Below, piece after piece: positions 43,982 to 54,015 of a DNA stretch of 64,000 nucleotides. Position 1 is the stretch's first letter. Every line of letters starts with the position of its first letter. The translations under genes and the position numbers were made by a program. The notes under the pieces are model-generated. The model saw only the letters and a program-made list of their open reading frames with translations. It ran no database searches and was not told the origin of the DNA. This DNA comes from Paenibacillus woosongensis (GTDB lineage: Bacteria > Bacillota > Bacilli > Paenibacillales > Paenibacillaceae): NCBI RefSeq assembly GCF_030122845.1, contig NZ_CP126084.1, forward strand, positions 4,984,501 through 5,048,500, written 5' to 3'.

Positions 43982-44065
43982 GATGTCCACCTGCCGATCT
44001 ATTAAGAACGTTTGTTCCCTACAGTATAACATGATCAACATAGGTTAGCGCCAGTTCTTCCTTGA

Positions 44066-44100
44066 ACACAAAAAAAGACAGGCTGATATCCGCCTGCCTC
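44066..44100 (-). terminator. Terminator of the YiiG-like lipoprotein gene
   Basis: An inverted repeat GACAGGC...GCCTGCC (with one mismatch) lies around 44076-44098 and is followed on the minus strand by seven T. Confidence 0.75.
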
Positions 44101-44114
44101 TGTTGCAAAAATTA

Positions 44115-45107
44115 TTATGCCTTATCCATCCGAATATTGTAGTTATAAGCGTCGATCAGGTTCGACACCTTAGAGAAGTAGCTGCTCACAAGATTGTTGT
44201 CCCTGTTGCTGCTCGTATCCTTTGTTTCTAGAATGGTTAAAATATCGGTTGCCGTTCCGATGACCTCCTGCAAAGCGGCGTCCAATTCCGGGACCGTCGT
44301 CCAGGATTCCTGCTTCCTCCGTTTGGCATCCTTCGCATATTCCGTAAACTGCTTCGAATCCTGGACCAGCAAGTCAAACAAGATTCTATATTCCTCCAGG
44401 TTGCAGTCCAAAATATTCTCATCAAAAATTTCGGCTTCAAAAAAGGCCTTTTCAATATCCTGCGCACGCATCACTACGCTAAGGGCATGATACCGGATTA
44501 AATAGTCCTGCTCTTTGAGCTTATCCAGATCACTGAGCTTCTGCTGTGCCGCAATCTGGTCGAAATCGTTATAAAACTGGTTGGCCAATGGCTCGTATGT
44601 ATGGTATTGGGCAATAAATTGGCTATGCAGCTCCTTGCCTTTGGCAAACTGGTCGTCGGCGTATGTCCCATCGTTATAGTAATCGGTTATTACCTCCATC
44701 GTATCCAGCAGATCAAGTATTACCGGGCCTAGTTGGATGAGCGCTTCGTCCGCAGCGCCATACGACGGCTCGCCGGCTGCGCGGTCCACTGCAGTGTTCA
44801 CTGTCTTCGCCAGTCCGTCCAACCCGGGAAAAGAGGCGAGTTCACTGCCACTGAAGTCCTCGCTGATATACATATTTTCATCCATGCCAAATTCGCTAAT
44901 ATAACCCTCGATCGCTCTATCGAGCGCTCCGCCGGTCATCATATTGTTCAAATTAATATAAGCGCCGTACTTGGCGGCTGCATGCTCTTCTTCTATGCTT
45001 GCTCCATTGACGCTTGAGCTTCCCTTCAGCTCATCGATCAAATTGCAGGAGGTCAGCAGAACGCAAAACAATACGCTGCAGAATATGAGATATATCCGAC
45101 TCCTCAT
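44115..45107 (-). CDS. YiiG-like lipoprotein (DUF3829)
   Basis: A 330-residue lipoprotein with lipobox LTSC (Cys21). The mature part is helical and acidic (HAAAKYGAYINLNNMMTGGA..., IRYHALSVVMRAQDIEKAF) and resembles the DUF3829 family (YiiG of enterobacteria), of unknown function. No catalytic motif is visible. GGGGGCC precedes the ATG by nine bases. It is a single-gene unit downstream of nothing obvious. Confidence 0.75.
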   Translation of the reverse strand: MRSRIYLIFCSVLFCVLLTSCNLIDELKGSSSVNGASIEEEHAAAKYGAYINLNNMMTGGALDRAIEGYISEFGMDENMYISEDFSGSELASFPGLDGLAKTVNTAVDRAAGEPSYGAADEALIQLGPVILDLLDTMEVITDYYNDGTYADDQFAKGKELHSQFIAQYHTYEPLANQFYNDFDQIAAQQKLSDLDKLKEQDYLIRYHALSVVMRAQDIEKAFFEAEIFDENILDCNLEEYRILFDLLVQDSKQFTEYAKDAKRRKQESWTTVPELDAALQEVIGTATDILTILETKDTSSNRDNNLVSSYFSKVSNLIDAYNYNIRMDKA

Positions 45108-45256
45108 GTTTGGAAGGCCCCCATTCTATTTACCCGTCTGAATTATTTATCGGCTAAACTGTGGGGATTTTTTACTAGAACAACCATTCTTGCGCAGTCA
45201 ATATGCCCATATCCAAAGAATTCTAGGTTCTGTTGACCGAGATGCTGCTGCCTGCG

Positions 45257-45451
45257 CTATTCCTCCCAAAAAAGATCATTCAGCGTCTTCGACAAAGCTT
45301 TGCAGATCGCCACGCACAAGCTGAGGCTGGGATTGTACTTTCCAAGCTCGATTAACCCGATGGTCTGTCTCGATACGCCAACGATTTGAGCCAGCTGCTC
45401 CTGGGACAGGTCCTTTTCGACTCTCGCCAGCTTCATTCTGAGATTCTTCAT
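45257..45451 (-). CDS. Small XRE/Cro-type HTH regulator
   Basis: A 64-residue Cro/CI-type helix-turn-helix protein (LARVEKDLSQEQLAQIVGVS, then RQTIGLIELGKYNPSLSL). It overlaps the membrane protein gene upstream by four bases (ATGA), and such tiny HTH genes commonly accompany DUF2178/DUF6773-type membrane proteins. Probably an autoregulator. Confidence 0.88.
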   Translation of the reverse strand: MKNLRMKLARVEKDLSQEQLAQIVGVSRQTIGLIELGKYNPSLSLCVAICKALSKTLNDLFWEE

Positions 45452-45960
45452 TCCAAATCATCCTTGTTCACGTGCGCACTGGCTTTATTCGCCACTGTAT
45501 GAAGGCCGAAGGTTAACGCCAGGAACAGCGGAACATAAATCATCAATGAGACGAAAGCCACAAGCACGAAATACCAGAGAGACTGTAATCCCCCGTCAGC
45601 ATAAAGAGCTGCGCTGCGGAAGCCAAAGAACAAGGCCAGTCCTACACCCAAAACGCTGCCTGTAATGATATTCTTGGTGCTCATCTTGAATTTGCTCGTG
45701 CGATCGTGAACCTCGGCAGCATCTGAATAAATACCTAGGGAAGCCGAACGAATCAGATAATAGAGGCTGGAAGCCAGCAAAATGGCGACTTCTGTGATTA
45801 CCGGTGTATCCGTGCCCAGCATGGTGAATTTGCCGATCACCGACGCCAAGGAGATCAACATGACCAGCATATATATTTCCTTGTAAATTTTATTTTGTAT
45901 ATTCACGATTCTTTCGTCCACTTGCTTGCCCCGACTTGAAAGCCATTGAAACCATTTCAT
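45448..45960 (-). CDS. DUF6773-type membrane protein
   Basis: A 170-residue membrane protein with four hydrophobic helices arranged in two pairs (IYMLVMLISLASVIG, VAILLASSLYYLIRSASLG, ITGSVLGVGLALFFG, LMIYVPLFLALTFGLH) and acidic termini. The start ATG 45960 follows GAGGGTG by seven bases. Genes of this type pair with small XRE regulators, as here, with a four-base overlap. Function unknown. Confidence 0.8.
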   Translation of the reverse strand: MKWFQWLSSRGKQVDERIVNIQNKIYKEIYMLVMLISLASVIGKFTMLGTDTPVITEVAILLASSLYYLIRSASLGIYSDAAEVHDRTSKFKMSTKNIITGSVLGVGLALFFGFRSAALYADGGLQSLWYFVLVAFVSLMIYVPLFLALTFGLHTVANKASAHVNKDDLE

Positions 45961-46095
45961 ATCCGTACACCCTCTCTGCGTAGATATAATAAACACTCGT
46001 TTTTCACACCCTAAATCTACAACATAAGCGTCATTATGTCAAATATATATTGCATTTAAATAATTATAATTGTCATTTATATTCCTCCCCATAGA

Positions 46096-46139
46096 AAAAA
46101 CGCCCCCGATCGCAGCCGCAGCCGCAAACGAGGACGTAC
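46096..46139 (-). terminator. Terminator of the SLC13-type carrier gene
   Basis: On the minus strand CGTCCTCG pairs with CGGGGGCG (with two G-U pairs) around an Ala/Pro-codon-like GC-rich loop and is followed by six T. Confidence 0.6.
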
Positions 46140-46143
46140 CTGA

Positions 46144-48018
46144 TTAAAAAGGGAAAAATATCGGCAGCACCGCCACCATCACTATACCGATAAAGATTTG
46201 CAGCGGGAGGCCAACCTTAATATAATGGCTGAATTTATATCGTCCAGCCGACATGACAAGTGCGTTTGGCGGCGTGGAGAACGGAGACGCAAAGCACATA
46301 CTTGCCCCGATCGAAACCGCAAACAGAAACGGATACGGGCTTACGCCAAGCTGAATCGCTGCGGTAAGAGCGATGGGCGCAAACAGTACCGCGCAAGCCG
46401 TATTGCTGATGAACATCGTGAGCAGGGATGTCGTGAAATATACCCCGGTCAGCAGTACAATCGGACCATAGCCGCCAAGCGTGCTCACCAACCCCTCGGA
46501 CAGCAGCGCAGCTGCTCCGGTCTTCTCAATGGCGATCGACATTGGGATCATTCCGCCGATTAAGACGATGCTCTCCCAGTTGATGCTTTTATACGCCTCC
46601 TCCATATTGCGGACGCAGCCGAAGACAACCATCAGCACGGCGGCGATCATGACGGCCGCCACAGCAGGCACCAGCTCGGTAATGAGCAGGATCACCATGA
46701 GCAGCATAATGCCTGCAGCGATCGGGGCCTTGATGTCCATTGTTACCTTGCGCGATTCTTCGATTGGCTGGCCGACAACAACGACGTTAGCCTGATCCGC
46801 AGCCAGCAGCGCGATATCCTTCCACGTGCCTTGAATGAGCAGGGCATCGCCGAATTTCATCCGCTCCTCCTTCAAGTTATGCAGCAGGTAATGCTCCTTC
46901 CGCTGGATGCCGAGAATATTCACCCGGTACTTCTCCCGGAATCCCGAATGCTTGACCAGCCTGCCAATCAAGCTGGAGTTCGGCGTCAGCATCACCTCGG
47001 CAATGCCCACCTCGCTGGTCGCATACTGTGTATCCTGAGCGGGAAGCGGCTCGCTTCTTTCCGGAACTTGATGATCGAGCAGGCCTAGCCCGTAGTGACG
47101 GGCGAATTGCTCCGCCCGCTCAAACGTACCGTTGACATACAGGATGTCATCCTCTTGAACGACGGTATCCGGTCCGGCAATTTCCTGGTTAATCGTCTTG
47201 AAAAATTGGTTCTTCGCCGAGATTTTTCGGCGGATTTCAATGATGTTGACCCCGAACCTGGCTGAAATGTCGAGCTCCTGCAGCGTTTTTGATTGAAGCG
47301 GCGAACCCTTCCCTACCTGAACGCGGAACAAATTTTGAGTTAACTGATACTGCTTGGCGAGATCCTGCAAGGAGCGGCCCTTCTTCTTACCCTTGCCCTC
47401 CTTCTTCTGATGATCAGGCAGGAAGCGGCGCAAAAAGAGCAGACCGATGATGCCCGCAGTCAAACAGACGAGGCCGATCGGCGTAAAGCTGAAAAAGGAC
47501 AGCCCCTTGTACCCGGCCTCCTGAAGCGTCTGCTGAATCACCAGGTTCGGCGGCGTGCCGATCAGCGTAAGCATACCGCCAAGGCTGCTGGCAAAAGCGA
47601 GCGGCATCAGCAGTTTACCCGGATGAGTTCCCGCACTCATGGCCAGACTCACGACGATCGGCATCATCACGGCGACTGTGCCGGTATTGCTGACGAATGC
47701 GCCGATCAGCGAGGTTACGAGCATGACCATAATCAGCAGCCGGGTCTCGCTCGTCCCCGCCAGGCGAAGCAGTACCCGGCTTGCCATCTTGGCCAGCCCG
47801 GTCTGGAGTATGCCTCCGCCTACGACGAACAATCCGATCATCATGATGACGACCGAATTGGAGAAGCCAGATAGCGCCTCAGCCGGAGTAAGTATGTTCA
47901 GCAGCATCAAAATGATCAACGATCCGACCGCCACGAGATCAGACCGGATTTTGCCCGAGACAAACAGCACCGATGCTGTTATCAGAACGATAAGAGTGAT
48001 GATCATTGGGCCATTCAC
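46144..48018 (-). CDS. SLC13/DASS-type carrier with two TrkA-C domains
   Basis: A 624-residue inner-membrane transporter. Ten or more helices surround two cytoplasmic RCK_C (TrkA-C) domains at about 230-310 and 320-400 (FGVNIIEIRRKISAK, EVMLTPNSSLIGRLVKHSGF). The two SNT motifs for Na+ and substrate are visible: FVSNTGTVAVMMPI and MFISNTACAVLFAPI. The architecture matches sulfate/citrate-type carriers such as the YbhI/SAC1-like proteins. It begins with GTG 48018 after AGGAGG. Substrate open: sulfate, sulfite or a dicarboxylate. Confidence 0.9.
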   Translation of the reverse strand: MNGPMIITLIVLITASVLFVSGKIRSDLVAVGSLIILMLLNILTPAEALSGFSNSVVIMMIGLFVVGGGILQTGLAKMASRVLLRLAGTSETRLLIMVMLVTSLIGAFVSNTGTVAVMMPIVVSLAMSAGTHPGKLLMPLAFASSLGGMLTLIGTPPNLVIQQTLQEAGYKGLSFFSFTPIGLVCLTAGIIGLLFLRRFLPDHQKKEGKGKKKGRSLQDLAKQYQLTQNLFRVQVGKGSPLQSKTLQELDISARFGVNIIEIRRKISAKNQFFKTINQEIAGPDTVVQEDDILYVNGTFERAEQFARHYGLGLLDHQVPERSEPLPAQDTQYATSEVGIAEVMLTPNSSLIGRLVKHSGFREKYRVNILGIQRKEHYLLHNLKEERMKFGDALLIQGTWKDIALLAADQANVVVVGQPIEESRKVTMDIKAPIAAGIMLLMVILLITELVPAVAAVMIAAVLMVVFGCVRNMEEAYKSINWESIVLIGGMIPMSIAIEKTGAAALLSEGLVSTLGGYGPIVLLTGVYFTTSLLTMFISNTACAVLFAPIALTAAIQLGVSPYPFLFAVSIGASMCFASPFSTPPNALVMSAGRYKFSHYIKVGLPLQIFIGIVMVAVLPIFFPF

Positions 48019-48173
48019 GGTTGTTCCTCCTATGTAAATCCTGGATTTATTTCGTTATGTACGAACTTCAATAGCCATATCATAACATTGGGCCAAGCTG
48101 GGGAATAGGTGTTTCGACAAGAAACACACTTTACCGGCTTTATGCCAAGGCTTATTATCACCCGGCGCGGCGC

Positions 48174-48212
48174 AAAAATCCCCTTCAGCTGCTCAGGCAG
48201 AGAAGGGGATTT
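48174..48212 (-). terminator. Terminator of the small acidic protein gene
   Basis: A perfect 11-bp stem AAATCCCCTTC / GAAGGGGATTT (48176-48186, 48202-48212), followed on the minus strand by TTTTTGC. Confidence 0.88.
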
Positions 48213-48230
48213 GAATGGTCTCAAAAGGCT

Positions 48231-48509
48231 CTAATCCACGTAGCCGGCAAGGCCCTTGTCCATCAAGTAATCCATCTCCAGCTCCAGAATCGTCTCCACG
48301 GTCAGCTCGTCCAGCTTCACGTCCGGTCGGCTCAGCACGTAATCCACCAGCTCATCGCCATCGATATCGACATCGCCTTTGGCGCCCTTATGGGCATTGT
48401 TGATGAACGCCTCCTCATGCTTCAGCACAGCCCGGATCGCCTCCGGTTTCGCTTCGGCGCGCTCAGCAATGTACTGAACGAGCTCTTGCTCATTAATTTG
48501 TTCGCTCAT
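48231..48509 (-). CDS. Small acidic protein of unknown function
   Basis: A 92-residue soluble, acidic, helical protein (VQYIAERAEAKPEAIRAVLK, DVDIDGDELVDYVLSRPDVK). No family recognised. GAGGAGCTGACC lies before the ATG and a terminator follows, so it is a real single gene. The regular spacing of acidic residues near the middle (DVDIDGDE) could hold Ca2+, but this is not a canonical EF-hand. Confidence 0.75.
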   Translation of the reverse strand: MSEQINEQELVQYIAERAEAKPEAIRAVLKHEEAFINNAHKGAKGDVDIDGDELVDYVLSRPDVKLDELTVETILELEMDYLMDKGLAGYVD

Positions 48510-48590
48510 GAATGGTCAGCTCCTCTTTCACGATAAGTTATGCGCATCAGCTGAAGTTCTCATACAGCTTCTAGCTTGCCCTGATATCTG

Positions 48591-50210
48591 TCATTGTACC
48601 ATAGGATTGTGCGCAATAACCCGCCAATTATGGTCGCAGCTGGCCTGGATGATCCGGTGCTTCCGGATGTATTCCGCAACCAGCTCAGCCATGTCGGCCG
48701 CGATTTCCCGCACGACGGGTCTTCCTTTGAACATTTCATAATCTCCACCGCCGCCGGCCCGGTAGCTGTTCATAACCACATCCATTTCCGTCTCGTCCTC
48801 AATTTCCCTGCCGGCGAGATCCGTCAATTTCATAACCCGCTGCCCGAGCGGCTTGGCAGGGTCCAGCTCATACCGGATGCCCTCCCACATATCGTAATTG
48901 TAATGCTGGGCTTTCGGCTCCAAGTAGGCTGAACTGACCATAGGCCTGCCATCCGGGCCGACCACGAAATAAGCGGCCGTCTGCTCCAATGCATCCCGAA
49001 TATCCTTCCCCTTCAGCCGGAGCACCGTCAACGTATTGGGGTACATGAAATTGCCCAGCACATCGCGCATGGTTACGGTTGCGCCAAAGCCGCGGGACTC
49101 CTCACTCAGCAAGGCGGCGCACGATACCGCGGCCCCAGCGGCCTCCATCTGCACTTTATTTACGAACTCAATGAAAGGATGATCCGCCGTCCGGCAGATT
49201 AACGGACTGTGGATGCGCATATCTCCCGCCACCTGCCCGATCGGCTGATCCAGCCAGCTCTGTGTTGCGCCCTCCAGACTGGAGAACATCTCCAGAATCC
49301 TCCTGTCTGCATTTACCGAATCATCGACCAAGAGAAGCTCTGACGTTTTGCGGCAAATGATCCATCCTTCCTCCTGCTTCTCCAGACAGACCACAACCTT
49401 GCCCAAAGCCTGTCCCAGGCTGCCTGGCTGGACTACGGTAACATCGCCAAGCTGCGTCGCCAGGAAACGATGCTGATGTCCGGTAACCAGCACATCTATG
49501 CCTTCTACTTCCCGGCAAAGCGCATAGCCCTGATTTTCCCCGGTCAGCTTCTCGCTGGCTTCCCCGCTGGCCAGATCCCGCTCGAAGCCGCCATGATAAC
49601 AGACGACAAGCAGATCGGGACGCTCCCGCTCCCGGATCAAAGATACCCACGCCTTCGCCGTCTCAAGCGCGTCACGAAACTCCAGGCCCTCAAGATAAAG
49701 CGGATTCTCCCAGTTGGGAATATAATGCGTCGTCAGGCCAAGAATCGCCACTTTGACCGGATCATCAGATGGGCCTCTCTGTTTGATGATATAAGGTACG
49801 CCGAAGGCAGGCTCCCCTGTCTTGGCATCGACAATGTTTGCCGACAACCAGGGGAACTCCGACATTTCCATAACGCGGCGCAGCACATCCTGCCCATAAT
49901 TGAACTCATGGTTCCCTGGGACAGCCGCGTCATAGGACAGACGGTTCAGTACAGCCGCCGCTGGATGGGACGCCCCCGTCCCCTTCTTTATATCATAAGA
50001 GGCCATCGGCGACCCTTGTATCAAATCGCCGTTATCCAGCAAGAGCAGGTCGGGAGCTTGCCGCCGTTCCTCCTGAATTAGCGAAGCTATTTTTGCGAGG
50101 CCCAGGTTCTTATCCTCTGCCGTTCTATAATCTGTAGGATAAATATGCCCGTGAATATCGCTTGTCACGAGAATTTCAATTTCGCAGGCTGCCGTTTTAT
50201 TCATCGCCAT
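48591..50210 (-). CDS. Cytoplasmic metallophosphatase/5'-nucleotidase
   Basis: A 539-residue enzyme with an N-terminal calcineurin-type metallophosphatase (VTSDIHGHIYP, DNGDLIQGSP, PGNHEFNYG, CYHGGFE, TGHQHRF) and a C-terminal 5'-nucleotidase domain. These are the two domains of UshA/CpdB-like enzymes that hydrolyse nucleotides or 2',3'-cyclic nucleotides, but no signal peptide is present, so it acts in the cytoplasm, like B. subtilis YunD. AAGGGACTAG precedes the ATG. It stands alone, divergent from the phosphonate-type operon. Confidence 0.88.
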   Translation of the reverse strand: MAMNKTAACEIEILVTSDIHGHIYPTDYRTAEDKNLGLAKIASLIQEERRQAPDLLLLDNGDLIQGSPMASYDIKKGTGASHPAAAVLNRLSYDAAVPGNHEFNYGQDVLRRVMEMSEFPWLSANIVDAKTGEPAFGVPYIIKQRGPSDDPVKVAILGLTTHYIPNWENPLYLEGLEFRDALETAKAWVSLIRERERPDLLVVCYHGGFERDLASGEASEKLTGENQGYALCREVEGIDVLVTGHQHRFLATQLGDVTVVQPGSLGQALGKVVVCLEKQEEGWIICRKTSELLLVDDSVNADRRILEMFSSLEGATQSWLDQPIGQVAGDMRIHSPLICRTADHPFIEFVNKVQMEAAGAAVSCAALLSEESRGFGATVTMRDVLGNFMYPNTLTVLRLKGKDIRDALEQTAAYFVVGPDGRPMVSSAYLEPKAQHYNYDMWEGIRYELDPAKPLGQRVMKLTDLAGREIEDETEMDVVMNSYRAGGGGDYEMFKGRPVVREIAADMAELVAEYIRKHRIIQASCDHNWRVIAHNPMVQ

Positions 50211-50413
50211 CTTCTAGTCCCTTCTATAGCTAATTTCCAAACGCCTTTCCTATCTTAGTCTATCAGGCGAAATCATGATTTATATTAAATGGGCGGTCCT
50301 AAAAATCACATTTTTTTACATAATACTATAATTCTGCTGACAAGCCGTTAATAAACCTCTCTTATAGTTAATGGTGCAATCCAAAAAATAGATTTATGTG
50401 GAGGTCATACCGT

Positions 50414-51400
50414 TTGAAGAAGATCACCCGATTTATTCTGCCTTTCTTTATGTCCGTCGCCTTCCTTAGCGGCTGCGGCAGCAATGCTGCTGTCAGCAAT
50501 ACCGGAACAGATACTGCGGCGAACGCATCCGCCGATCAGCAGAACCAGGCTGCGAACGCGCCGAAAGTCGAAGGTTATGTACCGGAGACCCTAACCGTGC
50601 AATTCGTTCCATCCCAGAATGCCGATACCCTTGAAGCTAAAGCGAAGCCGCTGGAAAAGCTGCTGAGCGACCGCCTTGGCATCCCTGTCAAAGTCAGCGT
50701 ATCGACCGATTACAATACCATTATTGAAGCGATGGCTTCCAAGAAAGTCGATGTCGGCTTCCTTCCGCCAACCGCTTATGTCCTGGCTAAAGAGAAAGGC
50801 GCTGCCGATGTCATACTGCAAGCCCAGCGTTATGGGGTACAGGATGATACGGGCGCTCCGACTGAGGAGCTTGTCGATTTCTATAAAGCGATGATTATTG
50901 TCAAGAAAGACTCCCCGATCCAGTCCGTAAGCGATTTGAAAGGCAAGCGCATCGCCTATCAGAACGTCACATCCTCCGCGGGCTTCGTATGGCCTGCCGG
51001 CAAGCTGATGGAATCGGGGCTCGATCCGCTTAAAGACGTGCAAGCCATTACGGTTAAAGGACATGACCAGGGTGTGCTCGCCGTATTGAACGGAGATGTC
51101 GATGCCGCGGCGATCTTCCAGGATGCCAGAAACGTCGTCAAGGGCGACTATCCGACGGTATTTGAGGATACGCGGGTGCTGACGTTCACCGAGCCGATTC
51201 CGAACGATACGGTTTCCATCCGCACGGACATGAACGCAGAGTGGAGCGAGAAAATCGCTAACGCCTTCATCGATATCGGCAAGGATGAAGCAGGACGCGC
51301 GATCATTCAGGAAATATACTCACATGAGGGTTACGTGAAATCGGAAGACAGCACCTTCGATATCGTGCGTGAATACGGGGAGAAAGTGAAGACAGAGTAA
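50414..51400 (+). CDS. phnD: Phosphonate ABC transporter substrate-binding lipoprotein
   Basis: A 328-residue lipoprotein of the PhnD/type-2 binding family. The lipobox LSGC (Cys21) is followed by an Ala/Asn-rich tether and a binding domain with TVQFVPSQNADTLEAKAKPL and NDTVSIRTDMNAEW, typical of phosphonate/phosphate-analog binders. It starts at TTG 50414, with GGAGGT seven bases before; an ATG at 50396 lies upstream of that site and would include it. First gene of phnD-C-E-E. Confidence 0.9.
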   Translation: MKKITRFILPFFMSVAFLSGCGSNAAVSNTGTDTAANASADQQNQAANAPKVEGYVPETLTVQFVPSQNADTLEAKAKPLEKLLSDRLGIPVKVSVSTDYNTIIEAMASKKVDVGFLPPTAYVLAKEKGAADVILQAQRYGVQDDTGAPTEELVDFYKAMIIVKKDSPIQSVSDLKGKRIAYQNVTSSAGFVWPAGKLMESGLDPLKDVQAITVKGHDQGVLAVLNGDVDAAAIFQDARNVVKGDYPTVFEDTRVLTFTEPIPNDTVSIRTDMNAEWSEKIANAFIDIGKDEAGRAIIQEIYSHEGYVKSEDSTFDIVREYGEKVKTE

Positions 51401-51451
51401 GCTGACCATTTGGAATGGGGAACCTCTGGAACACCGTACGCAAAATGAGCA

Positions 51452-51485
51452 AGCCAGTTGGAGTGCTGCCGCACTGTGACTGGCT
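51452..51485 (+). terminator. Hairpin between phnD and phnC
   Basis: AGCCAGT / ACTGGCT (51452-51458, 51479-51485) with an inner GTGC/GCAC stem. No T-run; it may protect phnD mRNA or reduce read-through to the transporter genes, as often seen after binding-protein genes. Confidence 0.5.
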
Positions 51486-51561
51486 GTGCTTGTTCTTAGA
51501 GAGGCTTAGAGCTGTCAAGCGGAATTGTTCGATAAAACTATTATAAGGAATGATCATTTAC

Positions 51562-52335
51562 GTGATAGAGCTTACAAATGTATCCAAGACTTATCCCAAC
51601 GGAACAAAGGGGCTAAACCAGATTAGCCTGTCCATTTCCCAAGGCGAGTTTGTCGTCATCGTCGGACTGTCGGGGGCAGGCAAATCAACGCTGCTGCGCG
51701 CGATGAACCGGCTGCATGACATTACCGAGGGGGACATCCGCATCGGCGGCAAGTCGATTACGAACGCATCGGGACAGCAGCTTCGCAGCATTCGCCGCGA
51801 TATCGGGATGATTTTTCAAAGCTTCAATCTGGTTAAGCGCTCTACCGTGCTGCGCAACGTGATGGCCGGACGGGTCGGCTACCATTCTACGCTGCGCACC
51901 GTGCTGGGGCTATTTCCGAAGGAAGACACCGATATCGCCTTTGAGGCGCTTAGCCGCGTCAACATCGCCGAGAAAGCCTACGTTCGGGCCGACCAGCTGT
52001 CCGGCGGACAGCAGCAGAGGGTCGCTATTGCCCGCGTGCTCGCCCAGGAAGCTAAAATCATCCTCGCTGATGAGCCGGTTGCCTCTCTTGATCCATTGAC
52101 GACGAAGCAGGTCATGGACGATTTAAAAAGAATCAACCAGGAGCTGGGCATTACGACGATCGTCAATCTGCATTTCATCGACTTGGCCAGAGCCTACGCC
52201 ACTCGGATCATCGGGCTCAGAGCGGGAGAAGTCGTCTTTGACGGCCCCGTATCCGAGGCAACGGACGAGGTCTTCGCTTCCATTTACGGTCGTCCGATTC
52301 AACAGGACGAACTGCTGGAGGAGCGGGTCGTATGA
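51562..52335 (+). CDS. phnC: Phosphonate ABC transporter ATP-binding protein
   Basis: A 257-residue ATPase with Walker [10 protein letters not shown], signature LSGGQQQRV, Walker [13 protein letters not shown] and an H-loop region NLHFIDLA in which the histidine is shifted as in PhnC proteins. It starts at GTG 51562 (AAGGA 12 bases upstream); ATG 51550 is an alternative. It overlaps the first permease by four bases. It drives import of phosphonates or a related phosphorus compound. Confidence 0.9.
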   Translation: MIELTNVSKTYPNGTKGLNQISLSISQGEFVVIVGLSGAGKSTLLRAMNRLHDITEGDIRIGGKSITNASGQQLRSIRRDIGMIFQSFNLVKRSTVLRNVMAGRVGYHSTLRTVLGLFPKEDTDIAFEALSRVNIAEKAYVRADQLSGGQQQRVAIARVLAQEAKIILADEPVASLDPLTTKQVMDDLKRINQELGITTIVNLHFIDLARAYATRIIGLRAGEVVFDGPVSEATDEVFASIYGRPIQQDELLEERVV

Positions 52336-53132
52336 ACGCCAAGCCAAGCATCCCTATCCACGCGCGCCCGAAGGCCCCTAGCCGGTTAAAGCATGTGCTG
52401 ACGGCGGTTATTATCCTGCTTCTTCTCTGGGGAAGCGCGGTGCAAACGGACTCGACGCTCAGCGAGCTTGTAGCTGGCCTGCCCAATATGCTTGATCTGC
52501 TGCGGGAAATGTTTCCGCCGAAATGGAGCTATTTCAGCCATATTACCGAGGCAATGCTCGAGACGATTCGCATGGCCCTCGTAGGAACGACGCTCGGAGC
52601 GATCGGCGCTATTCCCGTCGCCCTGCTGTGCGCCAGCAATTTGGTCAAACCCCGCTGGGTTTATTATCCGGTGCGTTTCCTCCTTAATCTCGTGCGTACG
52701 ATCCCAGATTTGCTGCTGGCCGCCCTGTTCGTCGCCATATTCGGGCTCGGTCCGCTGCCGGGCATATTCGCCCTGGCGGTGTTCTCGATGGGGCTCATCG
52801 CCAAGCTGACCTATGAAGCGCTGGAGACAATCGATAACGGCCCGCTGGAGGCGATGACCTCTGTCGGCGCGAACGCCCTGCAGCGAATCGCTTATGGCGT
52901 CATTCCGCAAATTCAGGCGCATTTCGCTTCTTACGTGCTTTATACCTTCGAGATTAATGTGCGGGCGGCGGCCATCCTCGGCCTTGTCGGCGCCGGAGGC
53001 ATCGGGCACTATTACGAAGTGACTTTAGGTTTTCTGGAATATGACAAGACCAGTGTCATCATTATTTTTACATTAGCTATCGTGCTTGTGATCGACTATG
53101 TGAGCATGAAGCTGCGGGAGAAGCTGCTATGA
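52332..53132 (+). CDS. phnE: Phosphonate ABC transporter permease
   Basis: A 266-residue permease with six helices and the EAA-type loop [21 protein letters not shown]. The sequence [20 protein letters not shown] is diagnostic of PhnE. GGAGGAGCGGG lies before the ATG. It overlaps both neighbours by four bases. It forms a heterodimer with the next permease. Confidence 0.9.
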   Translation: MNAKPSIPIHARPKAPSRLKHVLTAVIILLLLWGSAVQTDSTLSELVAGLPNMLDLLREMFPPKWSYFSHITEAMLETIRMALVGTTLGAIGAIPVALLCASNLVKPRWVYYPVRFLLNLVRTIPDLLLAALFVAIFGLGPLPGIFALAVFSMGLIAKLTYEALETIDNGPLEAMTSVGANALQRIAYGVIPQIQAHFASYVLYTFEINVRAAAILGLVGAGGIGHYYEVTLGFLEYDKTSVIIIFTLAIVLVIDYVSMKLREKLL

Positions 53133-53932
53133 AAAAACCAGGAAACGAAATCAGGCGCAAGCCGAAGAAACGAGCCTATCGGTGGCTCATTTATGCCGCG
53201 CTCGCCATTATTTATATATGGGCATTCGCCGGCATCCCTTACACCGGCATCAAAGAAACGGCCGGGCAGATTACGAAGGCGATCATAGCTGGGATCTTCT
53301 CGCCGGATTGGGATTACGTGTATTTGCCCGACGGTGAAGATTTGCTGCGAGGGCTGCTGGATACGCTGGCCATTTCCATGCTCGGCACCTTTATATCGAC
53401 GGTCATTTGCATTCCTTTTGCCTTCTGGGCAGCCACCAATATGAGCTCATCCCGATGGGTATCCGGCTCCGGAAAAATGATTCTGAGCTTCATCCGTACT
53501 TTTCCAGAGATTATTATGGCCATCCTGTTCATCAAGGCCGTCGGCCCGGGCTCTTTCGCCGGGGTACTGGCGCTTGGACTGCATTCCGTAGGCATGCTGG
53601 GCAAGCTGTTTGCCGACGAGGTCGAAAGTATGGACAAAGGCCCCGTCGAAGCCTTGATCGCTTCGGGAGCGAGCCGCCTGCAAATCATGTGGTTCGCCGT
53701 GATCCCTCAGGTGCTGCCAGGTTTTCTGTCCTATACCTTATACCGATTTGAAATTAACGTCCGTTCCGCCACCATTCTCGGGATCATTGGAGCGGGCGGA
53801 ATCGGAACGCCGCTCATTTTTGCCCTGAGCTCGCGAAACTGGGAGAGGGTCGGCATTATTCTGCTTGGCATCGTCGTCATGATTACAATCATCGACATGA
53901 TCTCTGGTTCAATCCGCAAAAAGCTGGTATAA
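53129..53932 (+). CDS. phnE: Second phosphonate ABC transporter permease
   Basis: A 267-residue PhnE paralogue. The loop EALIASGASRLQIMWFAVIPQ and FEINVRSATILGIIGAGGIG are conserved. Six helices. It overlaps the preceding gene by four bases (ATGA). Paired PhnE subunits are the normal arrangement in Gram-positive phn operons. Further C-P lyase genes are absent, so the imported compound may serve another use. Confidence 0.9.
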   Translation: MKKPGNEIRRKPKKRAYRWLIYAALAIIYIWAFAGIPYTGIKETAGQITKAIIAGIFSPDWDYVYLPDGEDLLRGLLDTLAISMLGTFISTVICIPFAFWAATNMSSSRWVSGSGKMILSFIRTFPEIIMAILFIKAVGPGSFAGVLALGLHSVGMLGKLFADEVESMDKGPVEALIASGASRLQIMWFAVIPQVLPGFLSYTLYRFEINVRSATILGIIGAGGIGTPLIFALSSRNWERVGIILLGIVVMITIIDMISGSIRKKLV

Positions 53933-54015
53933 TTCGTCACCTTGTGCAACATTTCCATAAACACTCCCGTCTTGGTTTGTAGAATTACTTACAATCCAAG
54001 TCGAGAGGAATGCCA

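Noticed and set aside
48030..48224. 64-residue open frame upstream of the SLC13 carrier
   Set aside because: It runs through the terminator of the small acidic protein gene, has no ribosome binding site and no familiar pattern.
50211..50413. Pho boxes upstream of phnD
   Set aside because: TTAACA-like hexamers with the proper 4-6 base spacing were not found; the AT-rich region alone is not enough.
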